37,279 nucleotides of DNA, taken from positions 1-37,279 of the forward strand of contig JAFASF010000257.1 in assembly GCA_019244745.1 (NCBI GenBank), in the 5' to 3' direction. This document shows, piece by piece, positions 1 to 8,911 of this stretch. The stretch is from Solirubrobacterales bacterium. GTDB lineage: Bacteria; Actinomycetota; Thermoleophilia; Solirubrobacterales; Solirubrobacteraceae. The notes under the pieces were generated by a model that was not told the origin of the DNA, made no database searches, and was given only the letters and a program-made list of their open reading frames with translations. Position numbers and translations under genes: made by a program. Within the stretch, counting starts at the first letter, position 1; each line of letters starts with the position of its first letter.

Positions 1-36
1 ACACCCGGACCAAGGGAGGACACCATCACCGAGCTA

Positions 37-612
37 ATGGAAGAGCACGTGGAGGACTTCGAGACCGAAGAGACACTCCCCCACATCGAGTTCGAAATCG
101 GCGACAACGTCGTCTATCCGCACCATGGTGCGGGCAAAGTGCTTCGCAAGGAAGTCAAGGAAGTGCTTGGGGAGAGTCGCGAATACCTCACGATCAAGAT
201 CCTCCACAACGACATGACCGTGATGGTCCCGACCGAGAACGCCGCGCTCGCCGGCCTGCGCCGCGTGATCGACGAGGAAACCGTCAAGAAGGTCCTCGCT
301 GTGCTTTCAGACGAGTGCTCGGAAATGCCCAAGAATTGGAACCGCCGCTTCAAGCACAACCGGGACAAGATCAAGACCGGCGACATCTACGAGCTCGCCG
401 AAGTGGTGCGCAACCTCGCCATCCGCGAGGCCGAAAAGGGCCTGTCGACTGGTGAGAAGCAGATGTTCACGCGAGCCAAGAAGATCCTTGCCTCAGAGCT
501 GATGTACGCGCTCGAGATGGACGAGGTCCAGGTCGAGGAGCACATCTACGGGCTCCTCTCCGAGTCCTCCAATGGCGGGACGAACGGCAAGGTGGCAGTC
601 GCCGCGAAGTAG
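37..612 (+). CDS. carD: CarD/CdnL-family transcriptional regulator
   Basis: Translation has IEFEIGDNVVYPHHGAGKV followed by a helical C-terminal domain (RAKKILASELMYALEMDE). The frame is open to the window edge and the best SD-like sequence (agggagga, 14-20) is far from ATG37, so the true start may be upstream. Confidence 0.93.
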   Translation: MEEHVEDFETEETLPHIEFEIGDNVVYPHHGAGKVLRKEVKEVLGESREYLTIKILHNDMTVMVPTENAALAGLRRVIDEETVKKVLAVLSDECSEMPKNWNRRFKHNRDKIKTGDIYELAEVVRNLAIREAEKGLSTGEKQMFTRAKKILASELMYALEMDEVQVEEHIYGLLSESSNGGTNGKVAVAAK

Positions 613-624
613 GTTCGCACAGAC

Positions 625-1296
625 ATGGCGGTCGCGTTGATCGTGGCCGCTGGACGTGGCGAGCGCCTTGGGTCGGATCGGCCCAAGGCGCTGGTCACAC
701 TTGCGGGCAGACCGATGCTCGAGTGGAGCGTGGACGCACTGCGGGCCGTTCCGGAGGTCGAGCAGATCGTGGTCGCGCTCCCGCCGGAGACCGAGTACGG
801 AGCGGGGCCGGGCGGACTCCTGGCGGTGACCGGCGGCGAGACACGTTCGCACTCCGTACGCGAGGCGCTGCGCGCCGCACCTCCCGGCGATCCGGTGATC
901 GTCCACGACGCCGCGCGTCCGCTCGCCCCTCCGGAGCTCTTCGCCCGCGTGCTCGCCGAGCTCTCGCGGACCGGCGCCGACGCGGTGATCGCCGCCGCGC
1001 CGGTGTCCGACACGATCAAGGAAGTGGGGGCGGACGGGCGGACGGTCACCGCCACGCTCGACCGCGAGCGCCTGTGGGCGGTGCAGACACCTCAGGTGTT
1101 CCGGCGCGCGGCGCTCGAGGACGCGCTCTTCAACGCCTCCGACGAGGTGCTCGCGTCGGCCACCGACGACGCCTGGCTGATCGAGACCGCGGGGGGTCGG
1201 GTCCGGGTGGCGCGCGCGGAACCTCAGAACATCAAGGTGACCAGCCTCACCGACCTGCGGCTCGCCGAGATGCTGCTCTCAGAGCGCCGGGCGTGA
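625..1296 (+). CDS. ispD: 2-C-methyl-D-erythritol 4-phosphate cytidylyltransferase
   Basis: ALIVAAGRGERLGSDRPKALVTLAGRPMLEW nucleotidyltransferase motif and VHDAARPL; directly followed by ispF. Confidence 0.95.
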   Translation: MAVALIVAAGRGERLGSDRPKALVTLAGRPMLEWSVDALRAVPEVEQIVVALPPETEYGAGPGGLLAVTGGETRSHSVREALRAAPPGDPVIVHDAARPLAPPELFARVLAELSRTGADAVIAAAPVSDTIKEVGADGRTVTATLDRERLWAVQTPQVFRRAALEDALFNASDEVLASATDDAWLIETAGGRVRVARAEPQNIKVTSLTDLRLAEMLLSERRA

Positions 1297-1796
1297 CCGT
1301 GCAGACCGGCATCGGTTACGACTGCCATCCGTTCGCCGAAGGCCGGCGACTGGTGCTCGGAGGTGTGGAAATCCCGCACGAGCGCGGCCTAGCAGGGCAC
1401 TCGGACGCCGACGTGCTCTCACATGCCATTACCGACGCGCTGCTCGGAGCAGCCGCGCTCGGGGACATCGGGCAGCACTTCCCGGACACCGACGAGCGCT
1501 ACCGGGACGCGAACTCGATCGAGCTTCTGAGGTTGGTGGCCGAGTTGCTGGCGCAGCACGGCTTCGCGGTGCTGCACGTCGACGCCACGGTGTTGGTCGA
1601 GCGCCCCCGGATCGCGCCGGTCCGCGAGCGGATCCGCGACGCGGTGGCCGGCGCGATCGGCATCACGCGCGAGCACGTGAGCATCAAGGCCACGCGCGGC
1701 GAGGGCATGGGCTTCGTCGGTCGCGAAGAGGGCGCGGCGGCGCTGGCCGTGGCCACCGTGGAGCGCGTCGGGGCCGGCGATCCAGCGGGGACCTAG
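1293..1796 (+). CDS. ispF: 2-C-methyl-D-erythritol 2,4-cyclodiphosphate synthase
   Basis: GIGYDCHPFAEGRRLVLGGVEIPHERGLAGHSDADVLSHAITDALLGAAALGDIGQHFPDTD; GTG start overlaps the ispD stop (GTGA). It is the C-terminal part of the supplied ORF 723..1796. Confidence 0.95.
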   Translation: MTVQTGIGYDCHPFAEGRRLVLGGVEIPHERGLAGHSDADVLSHAITDALLGAAALGDIGQHFPDTDERYRDANSIELLRLVAELLAQHGFAVLHVDATVLVERPRIAPVRERIRDAVAGAIGITREHVSIKATRGEGMGFVGREEGAAALAVATVERVGAGDPAGT

Positions 1797-1834
1797 CCGA
1801 GCGGGGGACGATCGCCCGACCGGAGACCCGAGGG

Positions 1835-3022
1835 CTACTTGCGAGCGCGGGCAGCCACGGCCAGCAGCGCGGCGGCGAGTCCAGCGGCGGCGGCGACCAC
1901 AAACGCGGACCGGGCACCGTGACCGTGATGCGCGACCAAGCCGGCGATCGCGCTCGCGGCCCCCGTCCCGCCCGCGAACCCGGTCGACAGCCAGCCAAAG
2001 CCCTCCGCCGCGGCGCCCGGAGGCGCCCGGCGCTCGACGAGCAGCGACAGCGTCGTGAGCGCCGGATTGAGCGACACGCCGCAGAGCAGCATGAGCGCGC
2101 CCACGAGCCACGCGCTGCCGGCCGGGATCATGAGGATGGCCGCGCCCGCCAGCAGCGCGAGCAGCGCCGGTAAACGCCGAGCGGGCGGGGCGGACCAGGT
2201 CCGGCTGGCGTACGTGACCGCGCCGGCGATGCCGCCGACCGACAACAGGGCGATCAGCACACCGGACAGGGCCGGAGCTCCGTGCTCTGAGGCGAACACC
2301 GGGGTCGCCACCTCGAGGCCGCCCACCACCCCGCCGACGAGCGCCGCGATGGCCAGCAGCGCCGGCATGCCGGTCGAGCGCAACACGCCCCGACCGCGGC
2401 CGCCCTCCTCGCGGCGCGGCCGCCGAGACGGCGCGGGGGCGGCGATCGATGCGGCGAACGCGAGCGTTCCGGCCGCGGACACCGCCGCGACGCCGAGCAG
2501 CGCAACCGACGCCGACCCCAACACGATCAGGCCGGACAACAAGAGCGGACCCGCGAGGATCGAGAGCTCCTGGGTCAGGTAGACCAGGCTGTAGGCGGCG
2601 GTGCGGTCCTCCGAAGGAAAGCGCTCCCCCCAGGCCACGCGCATGGCCGTCGACACCGGCGGAAGCGCGAGGCCCGCGACCGCCCCGAGCGCGATCAACG
2701 CTGCACCCGGAGCGTGGGCCAGCGACAGGCCCACGATGGCGGCCAGCGCGCCGGGATGAACCAGGCCGCAAAGCGCCATCAGGCCGGCGCCGCCGCCGGC
2801 GTCGATCACCCGACCCTGAAGCGGCCGCGCGGCCGCCGCGGCGATCGAGAGGGCACCGAGCACCGCGCCGGCCACGGCGAGCGAGCCGACGTGCTGTCGC
2901 ACCACCAGGATGATCCCGATGCCGCCAGCCCCCTGGGTGACCTGGGCGGTCAGGCCGGCGAGGGCCTGAAAGCGCACCGCTCGGTCGCCGAGGACGGTAC
3001 GACCCGGGCTGCGCTCGCTCAC
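1835..3022 (-). CDS. MFS transporter
   Basis: 395 aa with about 12 hydrophobic segments, ALIALGAVAGLALPPVSTAMRVAW; antisense ORFs in this region look spurious. Confidence 0.8.
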   Translation of the reverse strand: MSERSPGRTVLGDRAVRFQALAGLTAQVTQGAGGIGIILVVRQHVGSLAVAGAVLGALSIAAAAARPLQGRVIDAGGGAGLMALCGLVHPGALAAIVGLSLAHAPGAALIALGAVAGLALPPVSTAMRVAWGERFPSEDRTAAYSLVYLTQELSILAGPLLLSGLIVLGSASVALLGVAAVSAAGTLAFAASIAAPAPSRRPRREEGGRGRGVLRSTGMPALLAIAALVGGVVGGLEVATPVFASEHGAPALSGVLIALLSVGGIAGAVTYASRTWSAPPARRLPALLALLAGAAILMIPAGSAWLVGALMLLCGVSLNPALTTLSLLVERRAPPGAAAEGFGWLSTGFAGGTGAASAIAGLVAHHGHGARSAFVVAAAAGLAAALLAVAARARK

Positions 3023-3055
3023 CCCACCACCCTAGCCCGTTACGCTCTCGTGCCC

Positions 3056-3622
3056 ATGAACCGGATCCACAACGTGCTGTGCTCATCGGGCTGGTGGTCG
3101 CGCACCGTGCGATCCGAGCTGCTGCCGTGGGGCCTGGAAGGCGTGGAACTGGGCGACGAGGTGCTCGAGGTCGGGCCCGGGTTCGGCGCGACCACCAAGG
3201 TGCTCGCCGGACGAACCGAGAAGCTCAGCGTGGTCGAGCTCGACGAGGGCTACGTGCGCCGCCTACGGTCCGAGCTTCCGGAGTCCGTTTCCGTCACCGA
3301 GGGCGATGCCACCGACCTGCCGTATCCCGACGGCCGATTCTCGGCGGTGGTCTGCTTCACGATGCTGCACCACATTCCCACCCGCGAGCTCCAGGATCGA
3401 GCGTTCGCCGAGGTGGCCCGGGTGCTGGCCCCCGAAGGAACGTTCGCCGGCACCGACAGTCTGGGCGCCGGATGGCTGTTCAAGCTGATCCACGTCGGCG
3501 ACACGCTCAACCTCGTCGACCCCGGCGGGCTTCCGGCGCGCCTGAAGAGCGCCGGACTGTCCGATCCCGAGGTGGACCTTGGCGGCCGGTCGCTTCGGTT
3601 CCGCGCGCGCAAGCGAGCGTGA
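3056..3622 (+). CDS. class I SAM-dependent methyltransferase
   Basis: VLEVGPGFGATTKVLA (motif I), ARVLAPEGTFAGTDS; ATG at 3056 within ORF 2714..3622. Confidence 0.88.
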   Translation: MNRIHNVLCSSGWWSRTVRSELLPWGLEGVELGDEVLEVGPGFGATTKVLAGRTEKLSVVELDEGYVRRLRSELPESVSVTEGDATDLPYPDGRFSAVVCFTMLHHIPTRELQDRAFAEVARVLAPEGTFAGTDSLGAGWLFKLIHVGDTLNLVDPGGLPARLKSAGLSDPEVDLGGRSLRFRARKRA

Positions 3623-3626
3623 CCTC

Positions 3627-3659
3627 CCGGCGCGGCGCGCCGCAGCTTCGCCGCGCCGG
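3627..3659 (+). terminator. GC-rich stem-loop after methyltransferase
   Basis: CCGGCGCGGCG - 11 nt - CGCCGCGCCGG, perfect 11-bp stem immediately after the stop; no T tract. Confidence 0.5.
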
Positions 3660-3765
3660 AACATGCGTCGGCGACTGATCCGATTCGCCTCCCCGTCCGT
3701 ACTGGAGGTATCGACCACGTAGTTCCCACGCCGGCCGAGCCGGTGGAAAAGAGGAGGTGCCAGGA

Positions 3766-4095
3766 GTGACCGATCAGCAGCCGGGGGGCGACGGCGTGAC
3801 CCGCCTGTCCTTCCTCAAGGGCTCGGCCGGCGTGGCGGCCGGAATGGCGGCCGTGGGCGTACCCGCGGCGGCGGCGATTACCACCAAGGACGCGCGCGTC
3901 GTCACGACCCCCGCGTCGCGAACCCCGCGGGAGCCCGTGATCGCGTACGTGCGCGACGCCGCGCGCGGCGAGGTGACGATCGTGTCAGGGACGAGCGAGA
4001 CCACGTACCGCGACCGCGCGCTCGCGCAGCGGCTCCTCGATGCCGCTCCGCGGGACCCTTTCACGAACGGAGGTGCCAGTGTCCTCGCACCGTGA
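3766..4095 (+). CDS. small exported protein with degenerate Tat-like signal, upstream of DUF4331
   Basis: VTRLSFLKGSAGVAAGMAAVGVPAAAA N-terminus; SD gaggagg before GTG 3766; 3' end overlaps the DUF4331 start. Confidence 0.7.
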   Translation: MTDQQPGGDGVTRLSFLKGSAGVAAGMAAVGVPAAAAITTKDARVVTTPASRTPREPVIAYVRDAARGEVTIVSGTSETTYRDRALAQRLLDAAPRDPFTNGGASVLAP

Positions 4096-5488
4096 AGCGC
4101 CGGAGATCAGCAAGGACCCGGTTGCCGACAACACCGACGTCTACGCGTTCGTCAGTCCCGATAAGCCTGACACGGTCACGCTGATCTCAAACTTCGTGCC
4201 GCTCCAGGACCCGCCCGGCGGCCCGAACTTCTACGAGTTCGGAGACGACGTCCTGTATTCGATCTATGTCGACAACGATGGCGACGGTGTCCCGGAGATC
4301 TCTTTCGTGTTCCGCTTTGAGACCACTCTGCGTGACCCGAACACCTTTCTCTACAACACAGGCCCGATCACCTCTCTCGACAGCCCGAATTGGAACAAGC
4401 GCCAGTTCTACTCCGTGACCCGCGTCGACGCGGACGACACGACCGCGTTCGGGACTGCACGAAACGGCCACAGGATTCGGGCGCGCGTGCTGGGCGAGGG
4501 GCTGGCGTGCCCTCCGTGCAACATCGGCCCTCGCTCGACGCCGAACTACGCCGCGCTCGGTCAGGCGGCCGTGCACCCCCTTCCCGGCGGCGTGCAGGTG
4601 TTCGCCGGTCAGCGCAACGAAGGTTTCTACGTCGACCTCGGGGCGATCTTCGACCTCGGGGACCTGCGGCCGTTCCAGAACCTGCATCTGATCCCGACCC
4701 CGGCTGCACCGGGGGTGGACGCAACCAAGAACCTGAACATCCACACGATCGCGATGCAGATCCCGATCTCGCAGCTGACCGCGAACGGCTCGAGGCCGAA
4801 GAGCGCGAGCGACGGCTCCGCGGTGATCGGGGTGTGGAGCGCCGCGAGTCGCCGCAAGGTGCGAGTCATCGACCGCGGGGAAGACGAGGACGCCAAGGCC
4901 GGGCCGTGGATCCAAGTCTCCCGCCTGGGCAACCCGCTGTTCAACGAGGTGATCGTGCCGCTCGGGCAGAAGGACCGGTGGAACGCGCTGTATCCCGCCG
5001 ACGACAAGCAGTTCGCGCAGTTCGTCCAGCACCCGGAGCTCGCCCGCCTGCTGCCGGTGCTCTATCCGGGGGTGTTCCCGCATCTGGCCGCCCTCAGTGC
5101 GCCGCGGGCGGACCTCGTGGCGATCCTGCTGACCGGGCTTCCCTCGGGCATCGTGCCCGGGTTTCAGAACTTCACCGGGCCCGTGCTCGCCGATCAGCTG
5201 CGGCTGAACACGGCGATCCCGCCGACCACCTCGAACCCCAACCGGTTCGGCATCCTCGGCGGCGACCTCGCGGGGTTCCCGAACGGAAGGCGCGTGTTCG
5301 ACGACGTGGTCAGCATCGAGCTGCGGGCCATCGCCGGCGTGACGTTCGCGCTGGTGGACCGCTCTTTCACGCCGGACGCGGCGGCCGGAGAGCTGACCGA
5401 GGGGCTCATCCCTGCGCCCGGGCGCTACCAGGCCACGTTCCCGTACCTCGCGCCCGCACTCGACGGGTTCGACAATCCGCCCAGTTAG
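4079..5488 (+). CDS. DUF4331 domain-containing protein
   Basis: SSHREAPEISKDPVADNTDVYAFVSPDKPDTVTLISNFVPLQDPPGGPNFYEFGDDVLYSIYVDNDGDG is characteristic of DUF4331; GTG 4079 with SD ggaggtg. Confidence 0.9.
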   Translation: MSSHREAPEISKDPVADNTDVYAFVSPDKPDTVTLISNFVPLQDPPGGPNFYEFGDDVLYSIYVDNDGDGVPEISFVFRFETTLRDPNTFLYNTGPITSLDSPNWNKRQFYSVTRVDADDTTAFGTARNGHRIRARVLGEGLACPPCNIGPRSTPNYAALGQAAVHPLPGGVQVFAGQRNEGFYVDLGAIFDLGDLRPFQNLHLIPTPAAPGVDATKNLNIHTIAMQIPISQLTANGSRPKSASDGSAVIGVWSAASRRKVRVIDRGEDEDAKAGPWIQVSRLGNPLFNEVIVPLGQKDRWNALYPADDKQFAQFVQHPELARLLPVLYPGVFPHLAALSAPRADLVAILLTGLPSGIVPGFQNFTGPVLADQLRLNTAIPPTTSNPNRFGILGGDLAGFPNGRRVFDDVVSIELRAIAGVTFALVDRSFTPDAAAGELTEGLIPAPGRYQATFPYLAPALDGFDNPPS

Positions 5489-5502
5489 CCAGCGGCCAGA
5501 CC

Positions 5503-5820
5503 ATGCACGAGATCTACTCCGCGCGCAAGCACCCGGAATTCGTGGTGCTCGACATCGGGGGCGATATCGGAGCGCTGATCGTCCACGCCGACGAGCACAT
5601 GCAAGGCGTCGAGGTCGAGATCAGCCCGGCCGGCGACGATCTGGCTCTCAGCCACAAGGAGGTGCTCGAGCGCTCCATCGATGGCCGCCCCGCGTTCACC
5701 GCCGTGTTCGATGGGCTCGCCGCCGGCGCCTACACGCTGTGGGTGCGCGGTGAGGCATGGAACCGGGGGGTCTCGGTCGCCGGCGGAGCGGTCGCCGAGC
5801 TCGACTGGAGAGCGATCTAA
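5503..5820 (+). CDS. conserved small hypothetical protein, co-directional with DUF4331
   Basis: 105-aa MHEIYSARKHPEFVVLDIGGDIGALIVHADEHMQGVEVEISPAG; starts 15 nt after the DUF4331 stop. Confidence 0.7.
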   Translation: MHEIYSARKHPEFVVLDIGGDIGALIVHADEHMQGVEVEISPAGDDLALSHKEVLERSIDGRPAFTAVFDGLAAGAYTLWVRGEAWNRGVSVAGGAVAELDWRAI

Positions 5821-5848
5821 CTCGCTGTTCAACCAGCCGTACGCGCGC

Positions 5849-6032
5849 CGGGAACCACTAGTGGGGCTCCCGGAAACGTTTCGCCCGTAATGCCGGACCG
5901 GATGACCGCCAGGCTTCGTCCTCGGATCCTCGTGTAGCGCTGCTACACGTCGGATCCTGCGTCCTCGCCTGACGGCCCCCGGTCTCGACCTTCCGGGCGA
6001 AACGCTTCCGGTCGACCCACTAGGGTTGCCCG
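5849..6032. repeat. Long imperfect inverted repeat (~90-nt arms) upstream of cysS
   Basis: Arms 5849-5938 and 5942-6032 with a 3-nt centre (GCT). Perfect core CGTGTAGC/GCTACACG; other matched blocks are GGATCC, ACCGG..CCGYCAGGC, CCGGAARCGTTTCGCCCG and CTAGTGGG. Confidence 0.85.
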
Positions 6033-6035
6033 ATC

Positions 6036-7391
6036 GTGCGAGTCATCTCGCTGCATGACACCCGAACCGGCAGGTTGCAGGTCCTGGAGCCCAGAGAGCC
6101 GGGCAAGATCGGCATCTACGCCTGTGGCCCCACGGTCTACGGGCGGATCCACGTGGGCAACGCACGTCCGTTCGTCGTCTTCTCGCTGCTCAAGCGGTTC
6201 CTCGTCCACGAGGGATACGAGGTGACCTTCGTGGCCAACATCACGGACATCAACGACAAGATCTATGCCGCGGCGCAGAAGGAAGGGATCGAAAGCGAGC
6301 AGCTCGCGCTTTCGATGACCGACGCATACATCACGGACACCGACGCCCTCGGGCTCGGGCGGCCGGACTACGAGCCGCTCGCCAGCCAGACGATCGATGA
6401 GATCATCGAGCTGATCGGGTGGCTGATCGAGCGTGGGCATGCCTACGCCGCGGACGGCGACGTCTACTTTCAGGTGCGCAGCTATCCCGAATACGGCGAG
6501 CTGTCCCACCGCAACGTCGACGACATGGACCAAGGGGAAGGAATCGACGGAGCGGAGCGCAAACGCGACCCGCTCGATTTCGCCCTCTGGAAGGCACGGA
6601 AGCCGGGCGAGGACACGGCCTGGGACTCTCCCTGGGGAAAAGGGAGGCCGGGATGGCACATCGAGTGCTCGGCGATGGCCGAGGCGATCCTCGGGCTCGG
6701 TTTCGAGATCCACGGGGGCGGCGAGGACCTCATCTTCCCCCACCACGAGAACGAGGCCGCGCAGACGTTCGCGGCGCACGGAGTCCCGCTGGCCCGGATG
6801 TGGGTGCACAACGGAATGGTCCGGCTCGACCAGGCGAAGATGGCCAAGTCCGTCGGCAACGTGTTCGTGCTCCACGAGGCGCTCGAGCAGTACGGGCGCG
6901 ATGCGCTCATCGTGTACTTCTGCGGCGGCCACTACCGCCAGCCGATCGAGTTCGACGATGAGCGGCTGAGCGAGGCGAGGGAGCGCGGCAGAGGGATAGC
7001 GGAGGCCGCCCGGCGCCGGCTTGAGCCGGGCGATTCCCCCGTCTGGTCGGGGGCGCTGCGCGAGCGGTTCTTCGACGCGCTGGCCAAGGACTTCAACACA
7101 CCTCGAGCGCTGGCGGCGGTAGCCGAGTGGGTGCGCGAGGCCAACCGGTCCGAGCAACGCGTCGGCGACCGGGACCTGCGCGAGATGCTCGGGGTGCTCG
7201 GGCTCGAGAACCTGCTCGACGTCGCGCCGGCGGAGATTCCGCCGGAGGTGATCGAACTGCGCGATCTGCGCGAGCGGGCGCGCGCCGAGCAGGACTACGC
7301 GCGGGCCGATCGCCTGAGAGAGGAGATCAAGAGCCTGGGCTGGGAGGTCCGCGACGGCCCAGAGGGCGCCGAGCTGCTGGCCGTCAGGTGA
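6036..7391 (+). CDS. cysS: cysteinyl-tRNA synthetase
   Basis: YACGPTVYGRIHVGNARPFVVF, NITDINDKIYAAA, GRPGWHIECSAM, MAKSVGN; GTG start. Confidence 0.96.
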   Translation: MRVISLHDTRTGRLQVLEPREPGKIGIYACGPTVYGRIHVGNARPFVVFSLLKRFLVHEGYEVTFVANITDINDKIYAAAQKEGIESEQLALSMTDAYITDTDALGLGRPDYEPLASQTIDEIIELIGWLIERGHAYAADGDVYFQVRSYPEYGELSHRNVDDMDQGEGIDGAERKRDPLDFALWKARKPGEDTAWDSPWGKGRPGWHIECSAMAEAILGLGFEIHGGGEDLIFPHHENEAAQTFAAHGVPLARMWVHNGMVRLDQAKMAKSVGNVFVLHEALEQYGRDALIVYFCGGHYRQPIEFDDERLSEARERGRGIAEAARRRLEPGDSPVWSGALRERFFDALAKDFNTPRALAAVAEWVREANRSEQRVGDRDLREMLGVLGLENLLDVAPAEIPPEVIELRDLRERARAEQDYARADRLREEIKSLGWEVRDGPEGAELLAVR

Positions 7392-8080
7392 TCATCTACG
7401 GCCGCAACCCGGTGTGGGAGGTGATCCGCGGCCCGCGCGCGATACGGCGGGTGTGGGCGACCAAGAACGCGGCGCGCGAACCGTGGCTGCCCCAGGTCGG
7501 CGTCGACGTGGTCATCGCCACCGCCGAGGAGGTGGAACAGCGGTGCGGGTCGAGCGAGCACCAGGGGATGTGCGCCGAGGTGTCGGCCTTTCGCTACGCC
7601 GACGGGGCCGATGTCCTGGCCGCCGGCCGTACGCTGATCGTGGCCCTCGACCAAATCCAGGATCCCCAGAACCTCGGTGCGATCTGCCGCACGGCAGAGT
7701 GCGCCGGCGCTACCGCCGTGGTGATCCCCGAACGACGCTCGGCGGAGGTCACGGCGGCCGTGTGCAAGGCGTCGGCGGGCGCCGTCGAGCACCTGCCGAT
7801 CGCGCGGGTTCGCAACCTGGCCGATTTCCTGACCGAGGCCAAGAACTCCGGCAGCTGGTGCTACGGGGCCGACCCGCACGCGTCGGTCGCTCACGACAGC
7901 GTCGACTACAACGGCAGTGTGGTGATCGTCCTTGGGTCCGAGGGTCGGGGCCTGCGTCCGCGAGTCGCCACCACCTGTGACGCCCTCGTTTCGATCCCCG
8001 TGCGGGGCCGCGTGGGATCGCTGAGCGTGAGCGCGGCAGCGGCCGTGCTGCTGTACGCGGCGGCGGCGCGTCGCACCTGA
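7388..8080 (+). CDS. rlmB: 23S rRNA (guanosine-2'-O-)-methyltransferase, SpoU/TrmH family
   Basis: IYGRNPVWEVIRG, LDQIQDPQNLGAICRTAECAG, VLGSEGRGLRPRV, IPVRGRVGSLSVSAAAAVLLY; GTG 7388 overlaps the cysS stop. Confidence 0.93.
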   Translation: MIIYGRNPVWEVIRGPRAIRRVWATKNAAREPWLPQVGVDVVIATAEEVEQRCGSSEHQGMCAEVSAFRYADGADVLAAGRTLIVALDQIQDPQNLGAICRTAECAGATAVVIPERRSAEVTAAVCKASAGAVEHLPIARVRNLADFLTEAKNSGSWCYGADPHASVAHDSVDYNGSVVIVLGSEGRGLRPRVATTCDALVSIPVRGRVGSLSVSAAAAVLLYAAAARRT

Positions 8081-8094
8081 AACCGGTGCGGGCC

Positions 8095-8176
8095 CTTGAC
8101 AGACGAGCATTGCTATGTCAAGCTGCCGCGCCGGGAGATAAGGGTCAACTGAAGCTTTACGCTGCTGCGGTTGACC
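8095..8176. promoter_or_regulatory. Two TTGAC-containing dyads upstream of sigma factor gene
   Basis: CTTGACA-N14-TGTCAAG (8095-8122) and GGTCAAC-N20-GTTGACC (8143-8176), both perfect 7-bp inverted repeats. Confidence 0.55.
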
Positions 8177-8254
8177 AGGTGCGGCGCAAAGGGGAGGTAA
8201 GGCGCCACGAAATCCATTCGAGCGGCTCCCGGCCGGCTCGAGAAGGGACGTCTC

Positions 8255-8905
8255 GTGGCTCGACTCTCCACCAGTTCTCACCCTCATCCTCAGGTGGAGG
8301 ATGGGTATCTGATTGCACTGGCGAAACAGGGGCACCCAGATGCGTACGACCACATCGTCCGGCGTTATTACGGCTTCGTACGGCTCAAGGCCTCGTCCTA
8401 CTTCCTGGCCGGCGGGGATTCCGACGATCTCATCCAGGAGGGGCTCGTCGGTCTGTACAAGGCGATCCGCGACTACCGAACGGACCGTGAATCGAGCTTC
8501 CGCAACTTCGCGGAGCTGTGCATCACCCGCCAGATCATCACCGCGGTGAAGACCGCCACCCGAAACAAGCACAGCCCGCTCAACCAGTACGTCTCGTTCT
8601 CCAGCAGTCCCGCCGGGGCCGCTGGCGACACCGAGCCCACGCTCGACGAGATCCTTCCGGGGTCTTCCGTTCATGACCCGGTCAACCAGGTGATCTCCTC
8701 CGAGGAGCTGCGGGCGCTCGTCGCCTGCATCTCGACCGCGCTCTCCGAGCTCGAGTCGCGAGTCCTGGCCTTGTATCTCGACGGCCACTCTTACGAAGAG
8801 GTCGGCCGGCGGATCGGCTGTGACTGCAAGACGGTCGACAACGCCCTCCAGAGGGTCAAGCGCAAGGTCGGCCAGCACCTGGCCGAGCGCAGCGTGGCCG
8901 CGTAG
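8255..8905 (+). CDS. RNA polymerase sigma factor, SigH/sigma-70 family
   Basis: DAYDHIVRRYYGFVRLKASSYFLAGGDSDDLIQEGLVGLYKAIRDYRTDRESSFRNFAELCITRQII (region 2) and SYEEVGRRIGCDCKTVDNALQRVKRK (region 4). Confidence 0.95.
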   Translation: MARLSTSSHPHPQVEDGYLIALAKQGHPDAYDHIVRRYYGFVRLKASSYFLAGGDSDDLIQEGLVGLYKAIRDYRTDRESSFRNFAELCITRQIITAVKTATRNKHSPLNQYVSFSSSPAGAAGDTEPTLDEILPGSSVHDPVNQVISSEELRALVACISTALSELESRVLALYLDGHSYEEVGRRIGCDCKTVDNALQRVKRKVGQHLAERSVAA

Positions 8906-8911
8906 TCATTT

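Noticed and set aside
1-36. ATC at 25 as a non-canonical carD start after the SD-like agggagga
   Set aside because: The frame is open to the window edge, so the start may simply lie outside the window; insufficient evidence.
1419-3086. 555-aa minus-strand ORF
   Set aside because: Arg/Gly/Pro-rich out-of-frame translation overlapping ispF and the MFS gene; typical GC-rich shadow ORF.
4390-5502. N-terminal part of the 476-aa plus-strand ORF 4390..5820
   Set aside because: Shadow frame of DUF4331; only the C-terminal part from ATG 5503 looks like a real protein.
5943-7157. 404-aa minus-strand ORF antisense to cysS
   Set aside because: cysS is unambiguous on the plus strand; the antisense frame has no recognisable domain.
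7295-8878. 527-aa minus-strand ORF antisense to rlmB and the sigma gene
   Set aside because: Both plus-strand genes have clear family motifs; composition indicates a shadow ORF.
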